DNA of 64,000 nucleotides. Source: Dysgonamonadaceae bacterium (GTDB lineage: Bacteria > Bacteroidota > Bacteroidia > Bacteroidales > Dysgonomonadaceae). Shown piece by piece: positions 53,884-63,108 of this stretch. The position numbers were made by a program, and so were the translations under genes. The first letter of the stretch is position 1, and every line of letters starts with the position of its first letter. The notes under the pieces are model-generated. The model saw only the letters and a list, made by a program, of their open reading frames with translations, was not told where the DNA came from and searched no databases. The stretch lies in NCBI GenBank assembly GCA_031254645.1, contig JAIRUA010000012.1:124001-188000 (forward strand), in the 5' to 3' direction.

Positions 53884-54888
53884 TCAAAAAAAGAAACAAT
53901 TCAACAGATAAAAAATGATCAATAACATCATCACTATATACGCACAATATACGTGGGCTTTGGAAATGGCAATACTGTGATAAAAAGCAACCAAATAAGA
54001 CGCAAACGCAATGCTCATTGACACAAAAAACATCGTTTCGTTCCAATAAATAGCTTGAAGAATAAGAAACAGTGCAATCATCCAAATTACAAATTTAGTA
54101 GCCGATAGCGTTAGTACTTTCACACGCATAGAGATATTGAGACTAAGCAACATATACAACGCAAAGAAAACAAATACAAATGCCACACCAATCCATTTTG
54201 CAATGGTAAAATGGGGGATTTCGTGAACAGATATTCGGCTGAAATTCAGAAATGGCGCAACAAATTTTTCTACGTTTCCATACAAGAAATAAACCGAAAA
54301 TGCGGACAAATAAACAAGTAAAACGCCGAAAATGGACGTAAAAAATGATTTCGCTTGCACACTACGCATTGACACTTCGCCTCGCCACCAAACCGGAAGA
54401 AGAATCAATGCATATATTTGAAAAAGTCCGGCTACACCGATAAGAATCGCGGAACGAAAGGAAAACAGCTGTGTATCGGGTTGCTGATACGATGAAAAGA
54501 GTGAGGATAAAGCTATCAATAATAACACAATAGCCACATAGTCAGCCGACATTATCAAAAAGTATGGGTGTAAACTGAAAAGAAAAAGCGGTACGATAAA
54601 TGGCAAGTTCGTTCGGGTGCGAATAAGCGAAAACCGGTTGTTGAGATGAGCAATAAGCATTGCTATCAGAAAAACAAAAATCGTACTGACCGCAAAAGAA
54701 ATATTCGGATTGGCAAAATAAGGCGCGAAATATTGCCACACAAATCCTGTGTCGGGGGAATTATATTCCGGAACACCTTGAAAATGAAACAGTAGCCATC
54801 GCATTACCAAAACGCCAATAGAAACCGTGAGCGAAGTAAATCTCGCTTCTACGAATTGTGTTTTGAATTTTTGAGTAATATCTGCCAT
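53884..54888 (-). CDS. DUF6427-type membrane protein
   Basis: A 334-residue integral membrane protein with about nine to ten hydrophobic helices and short loops, beginning MADITQKFKTQFVEARFTS. It resembles the DUF6427 membrane family found in Bacteroidetes. The C-terminus ends in hydrophobic MMLLIIFYLLNCFFF. No catalytic motif is seen. It lies downstream of purD on the same strand, separated by a repeat-filled gap. Family naming is from memory. Confidence 0.65.
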   Translation of the reverse strand: MADITQKFKTQFVEARFTSLTVSIGVLVMRWLLFHFQGVPEYNSPDTGFVWQYFAPYFANPNISFAVSTIFVFLIAMLIAHLNNRFSLIRTRTNLPFIVPLFLFSLHPYFLIMSADYVAIVLLLIALSSLFSSYQQPDTQLFSFRSAILIGVAGLFQIYALILLPVWWRGEVSMRSVQAKSFFTSIFGVLLVYLSAFSVYFLYGNVEKFVAPFLNFSRISVHEIPHFTIAKWIGVAFVFVFFALYMLLSLNISMRVKVLTLSATKFVIWMIALFLILQAIYWNETMFFVSMSIAFASYLVAFYHSIAISKAHVYCAYIVMMLLIIFYLLNCFFF

Positions 54889-54892
54889 TTTT

Positions 54893-55083
54893 TAGATTTT
54901 AGATTTTAGATTTTTAAACTCTAACCCCTCCGCTTCGTTTGTCCCCTTTATCAAAAGGGGACATTCGCCGTGATGGAAAATTCTGTAATTGATGAAAATT
55001 ACATCAGTTCAAGGATACTCTCCCCTTAATTTTAAGGGGAGTACCCCGAAGGGGAGAGGGGTTTAATTCAATCTAAAATCGTA
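54893..55083. repeat. Compound inverted repeat between the DUF6427 gene and purD
   Basis: Outer ATTTTAGATT words (54893-54913) face AATCTAAAATCG (55072-55083); inside, AACCCCTC (54923-54930) faces GAGGGGTT (about 55056-55063); two local hairpins, GTCCCCTTT-ATC-AAAAGGGGAC (54940-54961) and CTCCCCTTAATTTTAAGGGG (55020-55039, extended by AG), sit within. It thus mixes two of the repeat families. Confidence 0.75.
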
Positions 55084-56356
55084 AATTTTTTAAATCAAAC
55101 CCAATATCTCTACGATAATACACGTTTTCAAAATTGATTTTTCCCATATTTTCGTATGATGTACTCAACGCATCTTCAATGGTTCCGCCATACGATGTTA
55201 CGGCAAGCACTCTCCCACCCGACGACACAATTTCGCCATTTTTCAAACTCGTTCCGGCGTGAAAAACGAGCGAATTTTCTACGTTTTCGATACCTGAAAT
55301 CGGTTTTCCTTTCTCGTAATGTTCCGGATATCCGCCCGAAACCATCATTACGGTGGTGGCACAACGTGGGTCAATTTCCAACGTTTTTTCGTGCAATGTT
55401 TCCGTCGCGACAGCCGAAAAAAGTTCGAGCAAGTCGGATTTCAAGCGCGGAATAACCACTTCGGTTTCGGGGTCGCCCATTCGCACGTTGTATTCAATTA
55501 CTTTCGGTTCGCCGTTTACTTTTATCAATCCTATAAAAATAAATCCTTTGTACGTAATATTTTCTTTTCGCAATCCTTCAACGGTAGGTATAACGATTTC
55601 GTTTTCTACCGTTTGCATAAACGTTTCGTCGGCAAACGGAACGGGAGAAATTGCGCCCATACCGCCGGTATTCAATCCTGTATCGCCCTCGCCGATACGT
55701 TTGTAGTCTTTGGCAACGGGCAAGATTTTGTACGATTTTCCATCAGTGAGCACAAATACCGAACATTCGATGCCCGATAAAAATTCTTCGATAACCACTG
55801 TTCGGCTCGATGCGCCAAACATTCCGTCCAACATTTTGCGAAGATTCTCCTTTGCTTCCGACAAATCATTGATAATCAGCACACCTTTTCCGGCAGCCAA
55901 TCCGTCGGCTTTGAGCACGTAGGGCGCGGAAAGCGAATCCAAAAACGCGCACCCTTCTTCGATAGTTGAAGATGTAACGCTCTTATACTGAGCGGTAGGA
56001 ATATTATGTCGCATCATAAATTCTTTGGCGAAATCTTTGCTGCCTTCCAACTTCGCACCAATTTTTGAAGGTCCGATAACTGCGATATGAGATAGTTCTT
56101 TGTCGGCAAGAAAAAAGTCGTAAACACCCTGTACAAGTGGGTCTTCTGGACCAACGACAACCATATCGATTTTGTTTTCGAGCGAAAATGCTTTCAATTT
56201 CGGAAAATCGGTGGCAGACATCGGCACGTTTTGCCCCAACGAAGCCGTTCCTGCATTGCCGGGCGCGATAAACAGCGAATTTAAATTTTTACTTTGCTTT
56301 AATTTCCAAGCAAGCGCGTGTTCGCGTCCGCCTGAACCAAGAAGAAGTACGTTCAT
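55073..56356 (-). CDS. purD: Phosphoribosylamine-glycine ligase PurD
   Basis: Second step of purine synthesis, joining glycine to phosphoribosylamine. The 427-residue ATP-grasp enzyme begins MNVLLLGSGGREHALAWKL, has the ATP-binding VLKADGLAAGKGV loop and VVIEEFLSGIECSVF, the family motif NTGGMGAISPVP and EYNVRMGDPETEVV (metal ligands). Its last codons overlap the right arm of a repeat (55072-55083). Confidence 0.96.
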   Translation of the reverse strand: MNVLLLGSGGREHALAWKLKQSKNLNSLFIAPGNAGTASLGQNVPMSATDFPKLKAFSLENKIDMVVVGPEDPLVQGVYDFFLADKELSHIAVIGPSKIGAKLEGSKDFAKEFMMRHNIPTAQYKSVTSSTIEEGCAFLDSLSAPYVLKADGLAAGKGVLIINDLSEAKENLRKMLDGMFGASSRTVVIEEFLSGIECSVFVLTDGKSYKILPVAKDYKRIGEGDTGLNTGGMGAISPVPFADETFMQTVENEIVIPTVEGLRKENITYKGFIFIGLIKVNGEPKVIEYNVRMGDPETEVVIPRLKSDLLELFSAVATETLHEKTLEIDPRCATTVMMVSGGYPEHYEKGKPISGIENVENSLVFHAGTSLKNGEIVSSGGRVLAVTSYGGTIEDALSTSYENMGKINFENVYYRRDIGFDLKNLRF

Positions 56357-56495
56357 TGACGAGTTTTTGTTTTGCGTTTAATAAGATGCAAAACTACTAA
56401 AAAAAGTTGGAAGAAAGGGGGTATTTAGAGGATTAAAGATTTAAAAGTTTAAAGATTTAAAGCGGTTGAGCTTAGCGTGACTGGTTTTTTCCACT

Positions 56496-56533
56496 AAAAA
56501 AGCAGACTGTCCTTAAAAAAAGAAACAGCCTGC
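56496..56533 (-). terminator. Terminator downstream of the mannonate oxidoreductase gene
   Basis: On the minus strand GCAGGCTGT (56533-56525) pairs with ACAGTCTGC (56510-56502, one wobble) and is followed by six T. It would end the GH10-GH43-aguA-uxuA-SDR transcript. Upstream (56430-56462) are single-arm ATTTAAAAGTTTAAAG words; nothing else is seen in the gap. Confidence 0.65.
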
Positions 56534-56573
56534 CCCATCATTGAAAAAACACTCAAATCACATTCAAATATAT

Positions 56574-57389
56574 CTAAACTCCACTAAATGCACTAAATCC
56601 GCCATCGACGGGAATAATAGCTCCGGTAATAAAACTCGCGGCATCGCTACACAAAAATTGCACTGCACCGTTCAACTCGGTAATATCGCCGAAGCGTTTC
56701 ATCGGCGTTTTGGCGATTACTTTTTGGCTTCTTTCGGTCAATGAACCATCTGGATTAATGAGCACAGCACGATTTTGGTTGCCGATAAAAAATCCGGGCG
56801 CAATGACGTTTACTCGTATTCCGTCGCCATATTTCAATGCCATTTCGGAAGCGAGCCACAGCGTAAAATTACTGATTCCGGCTTTTGCAACAGAATATCC
56901 CGGTACGCGCGTGATTGCCGAATAGGCTGCCATAGACGTAATATTGATAATATTTCCGTATCCTTGCTGCGCCATCGCTTCGCCGAAAACGTATGACGGA
57001 TACACCGTTCCGTTCAAATTCAAATCGGTTACTTTTTCCCAATCGGCGATATTCATATCGAAAAACGGTTGGTCGGGCATCAACGTTGCGCCCGGTACAT
57101 TTCCGCCGGCTACGTTTACCAATACATCTATTTTCCCGAATTGTGCTAAAATTTTCTCTTTGGTTTGTTTCAATGTGTTCAAATCCAACACATCGGAAGC
57201 AAAAAAGGTTGCTTTTCCGCCATTGGCAACGATATCGGCAGCCAAAGCCGTGCCTTGCTCCTCCGAACGCCCCAATACGATTACAATTGCGCCTTGCATA
57301 GCCATATATCGGGATATGCTTGCGCCCAAAATGCCGTAGCCGCCTGTAATAATCGTTATTTTTTTGTTGATGCTAAATAATTCGTTCAT
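56574..57389 (-). CDS. SDR-family oxidoreductase, probably D-mannonate (fructuronate) reductase
   Basis: A 271-residue short-chain dehydrogenase: the NAD(P) motif is TGGYGILGASIS (16-27), the DVLDLN and NVAGGN segments follow, catalytic Ser near NITSMAAYSA, and the Y-x3-K pair in GYSVAKAG. In Bacteroidetes, such SDRs beside uxuA do the fructuronate-mannonate step. This function is inferred from the neighbour, 118 bases upstream; other sugar acids cannot be excluded. Confidence 0.83.
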   Translation of the reverse strand: MNELFSINKKITIITGGYGILGASISRYMAMQGAIVIVLGRSEEQGTALAADIVANGGKATFFASDVLDLNTLKQTKEKILAQFGKIDVLVNVAGGNVPGATLMPDQPFFDMNIADWEKVTDLNLNGTVYPSYVFGEAMAQQGYGNIINITSMAAYSAITRVPGYSVAKAGISNFTLWLASEMALKYGDGIRVNVIAPGFFIGNQNRAVLINPDGSLTERSQKVIAKTPMKRFGDITELNGAVQFLCSDAASFITGAIIPVDGGFSAFSGV

Positions 57390-57402
57390 ATTTTTTTATT
57401 TT

Positions 57403-57520
57403 TGGGTGAAAGGTGCAGGGTATAAGGCGCAGGGTAAAAGGCAAAAGGTGAAAGGCAAAAAGTAAGCAGCTGATACCGTGCATCTTTTGCCTTGTACCCT
57501 GCGCCCTTTACCATTCGCCC
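57403..57520. repeat. Inverted repeat, GGCGCAGGGTAAAAGGC family, between uxuA and the SDR gene
   Basis: AGGTGCAGGGTATAAGGCGC words (from 57411) face CTTTTGCCTTGTACCCTGCG (57485-57504) and on into the uxuA stop codon. The same family lies at 60767-60820 and 61809-61862. Confidence 0.75.
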
Positions 57521-58674
57521 TTCACCGTTGCGATAACACCACTCATTTGCGCGAAAGCGTACATTCGTCCGAAAAATGAATAACCAGGATTATAGCCTTT
57601 TTCGGCATCGTCAAACATCAATCGCCCGTGGTCAACGCGCATCGGAATGTTTGGGTTTTCTTTTTCGAATATTCGCACCAATTCTATCAAATGTCCGCGT
57701 CCTTCGAGGTGGTCAGCTTCGATAAAATCGCCGTTAGGCAATACTTCCGTGCTTCGCAGGTGTGTGAAATAGGTGCGTGAAGCGAATTTTTTCGCCATTT
57801 CGGGCAAATTGTTGTGCAATCCTGCGCTGAGCGAGCCTGCACAAAATGTCAATCCGTTGTGCGGACTATTTACTGCGTTGAGTATCCACTCAATATCTCC
57901 TGCCGAAGTTACAATGCGCGGAAGCCCCAGCATTTGATGCGGTGGGTCGTCGGGGTGGATACACATATTTATTCCGTATTCTTCGCACACGGGCATCAGT
58001 TGCGAGAGGAAATATTTCAGATTTTCTCTCAGCGCGTTTCTATCTATTTCGTTGTATAGCGATAACAGATTTTTGAATATGGCAACCGGATTTTTATCGC
58101 CCGATTTGATGTTTCCGTTGATAAATCCTTGTGTTTTAACAATGATTGTATCAATCAGAATTGCCTTTTTTTCTTCTGTTATTGTTTTGCTCAATTCGTG
58201 CACTTTCACCATTTCTTCGGGCGTGTAATCTTTTTCAGCCCCTTCGCGTTCAAGAATGTAGCAATCGAAATAGGCAAAACGAATTTTATCGAAATAAAGC
58301 GAACTTGTTCCATCGGAAAGTCTGTAATTAAGGTCTGTACGAATCCAATCTATTACGGGCATAAAGTTATAAACCACCGTTTTTATTCCGGCTTCGCCCA
58401 AATTGACGAGACTTTGAATGTAATTCGCAATCAGTCTATCGGTATCTTCGCCGCCGTATTTTATCGCTTCGCTTACGGGAAGACTTTCAACAACAGACCA
58501 ATACAAGCCGTGTTCGGCAATATAATTTTTCACATCGTTTATCCGTTCCGGCGACCAAATTTCGCCGTTAGGAATATCGTGTAATGCGGTAACAATGCCT
58601 TCTACGCCGATTTGGCGAAGCATTGGCAGTGTTATTTTGTCGTTTTTACCGAACCAGCGCCAAGTCTTTTCCAT
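57508..58674 (-). CDS. uxuA: Mannonate dehydratase UxuA
   Basis: Dehydrates D-mannonate to 2-keto-3-deoxygluconate in glucuronate breakdown. The 388-residue protein starts MEKTWRWFGKNDKITLPMLRQIG and has the metal/substrate motifs MCIHPDDPP, FCAGSLSAG, TYFTHLRST and MRVDHGRLM. Its C-terminal VKGEW and stop read into the adjoining repeat. It sits between the GH67 gene and the SDR gene, as expected for a glucuronoxylan locus. Confidence 0.94.
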   Translation of the reverse strand: MEKTWRWFGKNDKITLPMLRQIGVEGIVTALHDIPNGEIWSPERINDVKNYIAEHGLYWSVVESLPVSEAIKYGGEDTDRLIANYIQSLVNLGEAGIKTVVYNFMPVIDWIRTDLNYRLSDGTSSLYFDKIRFAYFDCYILEREGAEKDYTPEEMVKVHELSKTITEEKKAILIDTIIVKTQGFINGNIKSGDKNPVAIFKNLLSLYNEIDRNALRENLKYFLSQLMPVCEEYGINMCIHPDDPPHQMLGLPRIVTSAGDIEWILNAVNSPHNGLTFCAGSLSAGLHNNLPEMAKKFASRTYFTHLRSTEVLPNGDFIEADHLEGRGHLIELVRIFEKENPNIPMRVDHGRLMFDDAEKGYNPGYSFFGRMYAFAQMSGVIATVKGEW

Positions 58675-58693
58675 ATTTTAATTATGAATTAAA

Positions 58694-60730
58694 TTAATTA
58701 TGGTGTTTCCAATCTAATTTTATTTTTTTCAAATCTTCCAAATCATTCATTGGTCGTTCCAAATGGAATGGAATGGGTCGGCGCGAATAGGTTTGGAAGT
58801 AGAGCAAAACGGCATCGCGCCACCAAATGGCATCGCGCGATTGTGTTCGCAAACGCGATTGAACGTGTCTGAAACGCTCGTAATCAACATAATGACCGAC
58901 TCTATCCCACACTTTTTGATAGTCGCGTACTTGCATCATACCTTCGTTGTAATGATAGCAGAGATTGTCCCACATTGTTTCGCCGTTTTTCATTTTGAAG
59001 TCCCAAGGAACGTGATGAAACCACAGCAAAAACTTTTCGGGAACGGTATTTACATTGCCGAAAATTTCATTCAACGGCGGAAAATATTGCGCAACATTAT
59101 TACTTCCTGTTACCGTGCGGTCGAATCCCATTCCGATGGTGTCGGCATTGTGATAATAACGCGGCAACCAATCGGGACGCGCGCCCGGAATATAGCACCA
59201 AGGCTCGGGTCCGTAATGATGATTCCACGCAAAAATGTGATGAATTCCCATCGGCATCATATAATTGACTGCCGTTTCCCACGAAGTGAGCATCATATCT
59301 TTCACAGGTTCGAGAAAATTCGGTTCATCGGTAAAAGTCATTCTAATCCACTCATCGGCAATTTGTTCCGACGACAGGTTGTAATTCCACGCCAAACGTC
59401 CGAAAGCGTACCAATTTGACTGCGCAAAATGATGTCCGCACCAATTTGCATCTTCGCCGATATTTGCCACGCCGGCAATGGCGGTAACTTTTTGCTCGCG
59501 CAATGTGCCATCGGTAATTTTGGCAATGGTTGAGCCTTCGCCATCGGAAAATGTATCGCTATCCAACGCTTCTTTGAACTGCGGCGCAAGAAAAACAAGG
59601 TGGTAAGAAAATCCGAGATATTCCTGCGTAATTTGAAATTCTAACATTCCCGCCGTTTTGCGCAATGCGCCAAAAAGCGGGCTGAACGGTTCGCGCGGTT
59701 GAAAGTCAATCGGTCCGTTTTTGATTTGAATAATTACGTTGTCGCGAAATTCGCCATCTAATGGCACAAATTCGTTATACGCTTGACTTGCGCGGTCTTC
59801 GCCCCACTCCGGTTCATATACAAATGCGCGCCACATTACAATTCCGTTGTGCGGTTGCAAGGCATCGGCGAGCATATTGGCGCCATCGGCGTGGTTTCTG
59901 CCATAGTCGTGCGGTCCGGGTTGCCCTTCGGAGTTTGCCTTCACAAGAAATCCGCCGAAATCGGGAATTAATTTGTAAATATCATTCACTTTATTTTTCC
60001 ACCAACGCTGAACATCAGGATTATGCGGATCGGAATTTTCAAGTCCACCGATAACGCTCGGCGAAGCAAAATTGACCGACAAATACATTCGCACGCCGTA
60101 AGGGCGAAAAACATCTGCCAACGCTTTTACTTTTTCCAGATATTCGTCTGTAAGAATTCGAGGGTTGGCATTCACACTATTTATTACCGTAGCGTTGATA
60201 CCGATTGAAGCGTTTGCTCGTGCATATTCTTGATAGCGAGGCGAAAGCGTGTGCGGAAGTTCGTTCCACAGCCAAAGCGAATGTCCTGCATAGCCGCGTT
60301 CGATGGTTCGGTTCAGATTGTCCCAATGATTGAGAATGCGAACATCGAAACTCGGAATTTCCGTAACATCAAGATTGGAAATATCAGCTCCTGTTTCTTG
60401 CAAACGCAATAAATGATACGCACCGTACAGCAAACCCACTTCTTGCGCTGCCGAAACGGTTATTCTATCGCGATTTCCTTTAATTTGATAGCCGTCTTTT
60501 AAGTGATTCAATCGCCTGTCAATACGAAGTTCAATCGGTTGTCCTTGCCAATGGTCGGTTAATTCTTGACGTGCTACATCGGTTGATGCGTGTCTGTTGT
60601 TTCGCGACGAAACGGTTACGTTGGCTTGCGCATTCGTTTCTGAAAAGCGTAACCACAAACGACTGCCGTCTTCCGCGATGAGCGAAAGAGAAAAGAGAAA
60701 AAGAAAAGTTGAAAATATTAATTGCTTCAT
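58694..60730 (-). CDS. aguA: Alpha-glucuronidase, family GH67
   Basis: Removes (4-O-methyl)glucuronic acid from xylo-oligosaccharides. The 678-residue protein has a signal peptide (MKQLIFSTFLFLFSLSLIA) and then the GH67 N-terminal domain, a TIM barrel (FGGFLVKANSEGQPGPHDYG, IVMWRAFVYEP, IIQIKNGPIDFQPREPF) and the C-terminal helical domain. The catalytic glutamate/aspartate region appears intact. ATG 60730 is chosen; upstream in-frame codons belong to a repeat. It is followed by uxuA after 19 bases. Confidence 0.94.
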   Translation of the reverse strand: MKQLIFSTFLFLFSLSLIAEDGSRLWLRFSETNAQANVTVSSRNNRHASTDVARQELTDHWQGQPIELRIDRRLNHLKDGYQIKGNRDRITVSAAQEVGLLYGAYHLLRLQETGADISNLDVTEIPSFDVRILNHWDNLNRTIERGYAGHSLWLWNELPHTLSPRYQEYARANASIGINATVINSVNANPRILTDEYLEKVKALADVFRPYGVRMYLSVNFASPSVIGGLENSDPHNPDVQRWWKNKVNDIYKLIPDFGGFLVKANSEGQPGPHDYGRNHADGANMLADALQPHNGIVMWRAFVYEPEWGEDRASQAYNEFVPLDGEFRDNVIIQIKNGPIDFQPREPFSPLFGALRKTAGMLEFQITQEYLGFSYHLVFLAPQFKEALDSDTFSDGEGSTIAKITDGTLREQKVTAIAGVANIGEDANWCGHHFAQSNWYAFGRLAWNYNLSSEQIADEWIRMTFTDEPNFLEPVKDMMLTSWETAVNYMMPMGIHHIFAWNHHYGPEPWCYIPGARPDWLPRYYHNADTIGMGFDRTVTGSNNVAQYFPPLNEIFGNVNTVPEKFLLWFHHVPWDFKMKNGETMWDNLCYHYNEGMMQVRDYQKVWDRVGHYVDYERFRHVQSRLRTQSRDAIWWRDAVLLYFQTYSRRPIPFHLERPMNDLEDLKKIKLDWKHHN

Positions 60731-60766
60731 ATAGTTTTGTTTTTGGGTGCAAGATACAAGGCAAAG

Positions 60767-60820
60767 GGCGCAGGGTGAAAAGGTGTATCGCATACCGTGA
60801 ACCGTGTGCCTTTTACCGTG
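60767..60820. repeat. 54-base direct repeat, copy 1 (flank of the GH43 gene)
   Basis: Matches 61809-61862 in the same orientation at 53 of 54 bases. It contains GGCGCAGGGTGAAAAG, ATCGCATACC and CCGTGTGCCTTTTACCGTG words and includes the GH43 stop codon. Confidence 0.92.
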
Positions 60821-61781
60821 AACCTTCAATCGTTTTAATTGTTCCGTCTTCGTTGTATTCCAACTCAACCACTTTCATACTGCGCAGCCACGTTCTGCCG
60901 CCCGATGGTGCGCTATCGTGATGGAAAAGATACCATTTTCCTTTATATTCGACAATGCTGTGGTGCGTTGTCCAACCAACCATCGGCGTGAGAATTACGC
61001 CTTGATAGGTAAACGGTCCGTAAGGATTGTCGCCGATTGCGTAGCAAATCAAATGGGTATCGCCGGTGGAATACGAAAAATAGTATTTCCCGTTGTATTT
61101 GTGTATCCACGCTGCTTCGAAAAAACGCCTTTTGGTGTCTTTTGCCAAGAGTGGATTGCCGTTTTCGTCGAGGATTACTACATTTTTCGGCTCGTCGGCA
61201 AATTGAAGCATATCGTCACTCAAGCGAACAATTTTTGGGCAAAGTGCCAATTCGTCGCCTTCGGGCAGGTGAGCCGATTCGAGAGCTTTGTTGTTGCGAT
61301 AACGCTGTAATTGTCCGCCCCAAAGTCCACCGAAGTACATATAATATTCGCCGTTTTCTTTAAAAATGGTTGGGTCGATGCTGTAACTTCCGCGTATCGG
61401 GTCGGGTTGCGGAATAAATTTTCCGTAAGGGTTATCGCTGACTGCTACGCCGATGCGGAAAATATCGTTTTTGTCTTTCAATGGGAAATACATATAATAT
61501 TTTCCGTTTTTGAAAGCCACGTCCGAATCCCATAATTGGCGACCTGCCCAAGCAATATCGTCGGTAGAAAGTACCACGCCGTGGTCTGTAACTTCTCCGT
61601 TTTCAACATCTTCGATAGAAAAAACGTGATAGTCTTTCATATTGAAATGGTCGCCGTTGTCGTTTTCCGCTATGCCACTTTCCCAATCATGTGAGGGATA
61701 AATATAGATTTTACCTTCGAAAACGTGTACAGATGGATCTGCCATATAATCTTGTGGAAATAAGTATTTTGCTTTCTTCAT
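60813..61781 (-). CDS. GH43-family glycoside hydrolase (beta-xylosidase or arabinofuranosidase)
   Basis: A 322-residue five-bladed propeller enzyme without a visible signal peptide. It shows the GH43 acidic residues: the N-terminal Asp in DYMADPSVHVFEG, the central Asp in SIDPTIFKENGEYYMYFGG and the Glu in FFEAAWIHKYNGKYYFSYS. Lack of a signal suggests it acts inside the cell on imported oligosaccharides. The end TIEGSR and stop lie in a repeat. The ORF upstream of ATG 61781 reads into the second copy of that repeat. Confidence 0.9.
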   Translation of the reverse strand: MKKAKYLFPQDYMADPSVHVFEGKIYIYPSHDWESGIAENDNGDHFNMKDYHVFSIEDVENGEVTDHGVVLSTDDIAWAGRQLWDSDVAFKNGKYYMYFPLKDKNDIFRIGVAVSDNPYGKFIPQPDPIRGSYSIDPTIFKENGEYYMYFGGLWGGQLQRYRNNKALESAHLPEGDELALCPKIVRLSDDMLQFADEPKNVVILDENGNPLLAKDTKRRFFEAAWIHKYNGKYYFSYSTGDTHLICYAIGDNPYGPFTYQGVILTPMVGWTTHHSIVEYKGKWYLFHHDSAPSGGRTWLRSMKVVELEYNEDGTIKTIEGSR

Positions 61782-61808
61782 ATTCTTTGTTTTTGGGTGC
61801 AGGGGCAA

Positions 61809-61862
61809 GGCGCAGGGTGAAAAGATGTATCGCATACCGTGAACCGTGTGCCTTTTACCGTG
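61809..61862. repeat. 54-base direct repeat, copy 2 (other flank of the GH43 gene)
   Basis: Same orientation and 53 of 54 bases identical to 60767-60820. It lies between the GH10 stop and the GH43 start. Confidence 0.92.
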
Positions 61863-61870
61863 TGCCTTTA

Positions 61871-62986
61871 CTATCTTGCTAAATTAATAATTTTCTCAAT
61901 AACCGGTTTTGCATCATAATTGCGGTCGAATAACAACGGATAATCGGTGCGACCGGGAATTGGGTGGTTGTTTTTCCACGACGCTCCATCACTCAAACCC
62001 CACATTGTAACGCGCGTGATATGTTGGCTGTTGTCCAAGAAAAGTTGAAAAAATGATAACACTCTGTTTGTCCACGCTTCGGCAGTTTCGGCAGATATTC
62101 CGTGAACGTAAGGATTCATTTCGGCACGATATTCTTCGGTTTCCGAAATTTCGGCGCTTACTCGTCTTGCCGTTGGTAATGCGGTTATGTCTAATTCGGT
62201 AATCATTACTTTAACGCCTGTTGAAACGTAAGCGTCAATTGCGGCTTGAATTTCATCGAGTTGCGGATAATCCATTCCCCAATGTCCTTGCATTCCCATT
62301 GCATCGATGCGGATTCCTTGCGCTTTCAGTTCGTTAATCATTTCAACCACTCCATCGCGTTTGCCAACGTGCCATTCGTTGTAGTCATTGTAATACAATT
62401 CGGCGTTGGGGTCGGCTTCGTGTGCAAATTCAAATGCCAAGCGCACATAGTCTTTACCAAGAATTTGGTAAAATTTATTGTCGCGCCACGTGCCATCGTT
62501 GAGAATTGCTTCGTTTACTACGTCCCAGCCGTGAACACGACCTTTGTAGCGAGTTACAATGGTGTGAACGTGCGTGCGCATACGCTCAATGAGCACTTCG
62601 CGTGACACATCGTTTCCGTTTTCATCAATAAAAAACCAGTCGGGTGCTTGCGAATGCCAAATCAACGTATGACCGATGATAAACATATTGTTCGCCTCAC
62701 CAAATTCTACGAATCTATCGGCATCGTCCCAAAAGAATACGCCTTCTTCGGGTTGCATATACATACTTTTCATACAGTTTTCGGCAACAATCGAGTTGAA
62801 ATGTTTTTTGATTGCGGCATCTGCTTTGGGGTTTCTTTTCCAAATATAGTCGAGATTCATTGCTACGCCTATTAAGAATTCATCTTTTAGGGCGTCTTTT
62901 AAACCTAACTCTTGCGGGTTGTTTGCTTTCGTTGTGCAGCTTGCTAAAAGTGCAAGGGCGAGGAGAGGGAGGATTAATTTTTTCAT
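61871..62986 (-). CDS. Endo-1,4-beta-xylanase, family GH10, lipoprotein
   Basis: Cuts the xylan backbone. The 371-residue lipoprotein (lipobox LLASC, Cys17) has a GH10 TIM barrel: HTLIWHSQAPDWF, the acid/base glutamate in GWDVVNEAI and the nucleophile in VMITELDITALP, then TMWGLSDGASW. Likely anchored at the outer membrane or periplasm facing the substrate. It is the first enzyme of the run after the transporter. Confidence 0.95.
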   Translation of the reverse strand: MKKLILPLLALALLASCTTKANNPQELGLKDALKDEFLIGVAMNLDYIWKRNPKADAAIKKHFNSIVAENCMKSMYMQPEEGVFFWDDADRFVEFGEANNMFIIGHTLIWHSQAPDWFFIDENGNDVSREVLIERMRTHVHTIVTRYKGRVHGWDVVNEAILNDGTWRDNKFYQILGKDYVRLAFEFAHEADPNAELYYNDYNEWHVGKRDGVVEMINELKAQGIRIDAMGMQGHWGMDYPQLDEIQAAIDAYVSTGVKVMITELDITALPTARRVSAEISETEEYRAEMNPYVHGISAETAEAWTNRVLSFFQLFLDNSQHITRVTMWGLSDGASWKNNHPIPGRTDYPLLFDRNYDAKPVIEKIINLAR

Positions 62987-63039
62987 TGTTATTATGTTTG
63001 TTGTTTATATTTTCTTTTTGTGGCTTGAAAAGCCTAATC

Positions 63040-63084
63040 TTCATAACCGTAGGTCAAAGCGAAGCGACGACCTGCGGTTATGAA
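63040..63084. repeat. 16-base inverted repeat between the GPH transporter and GH10 genes
   Basis: TTCATAACCGTAGGTC (63040-63055) pairs with GACCTGCGGTTATGAA (63069-63084), one wobble. GGCTT-GAA-AAGCC lies just before it. Confidence 0.75.
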
Positions 63085-63108
63085 AATTTCGCCTTTCAGG
63101 CGCATTGT

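Noticed and set aside
53732..54085. A 117-codon minus-strand frame between the DUF4251 and DUF6427 genes
   Set aside because: Most of it overlaps the 3' part of the DUF6427-type gene in another frame. The protein has no family features and no ribosome-binding site is seen.
60730..60868. Longer N-termini for GH67, GH43, XylB, HflX and MnmA
   Set aside because: The in-frame extensions read through repeat or promoter sequence and would bury the signal peptide or first domain motif. The internal ATGs give normal family starts.
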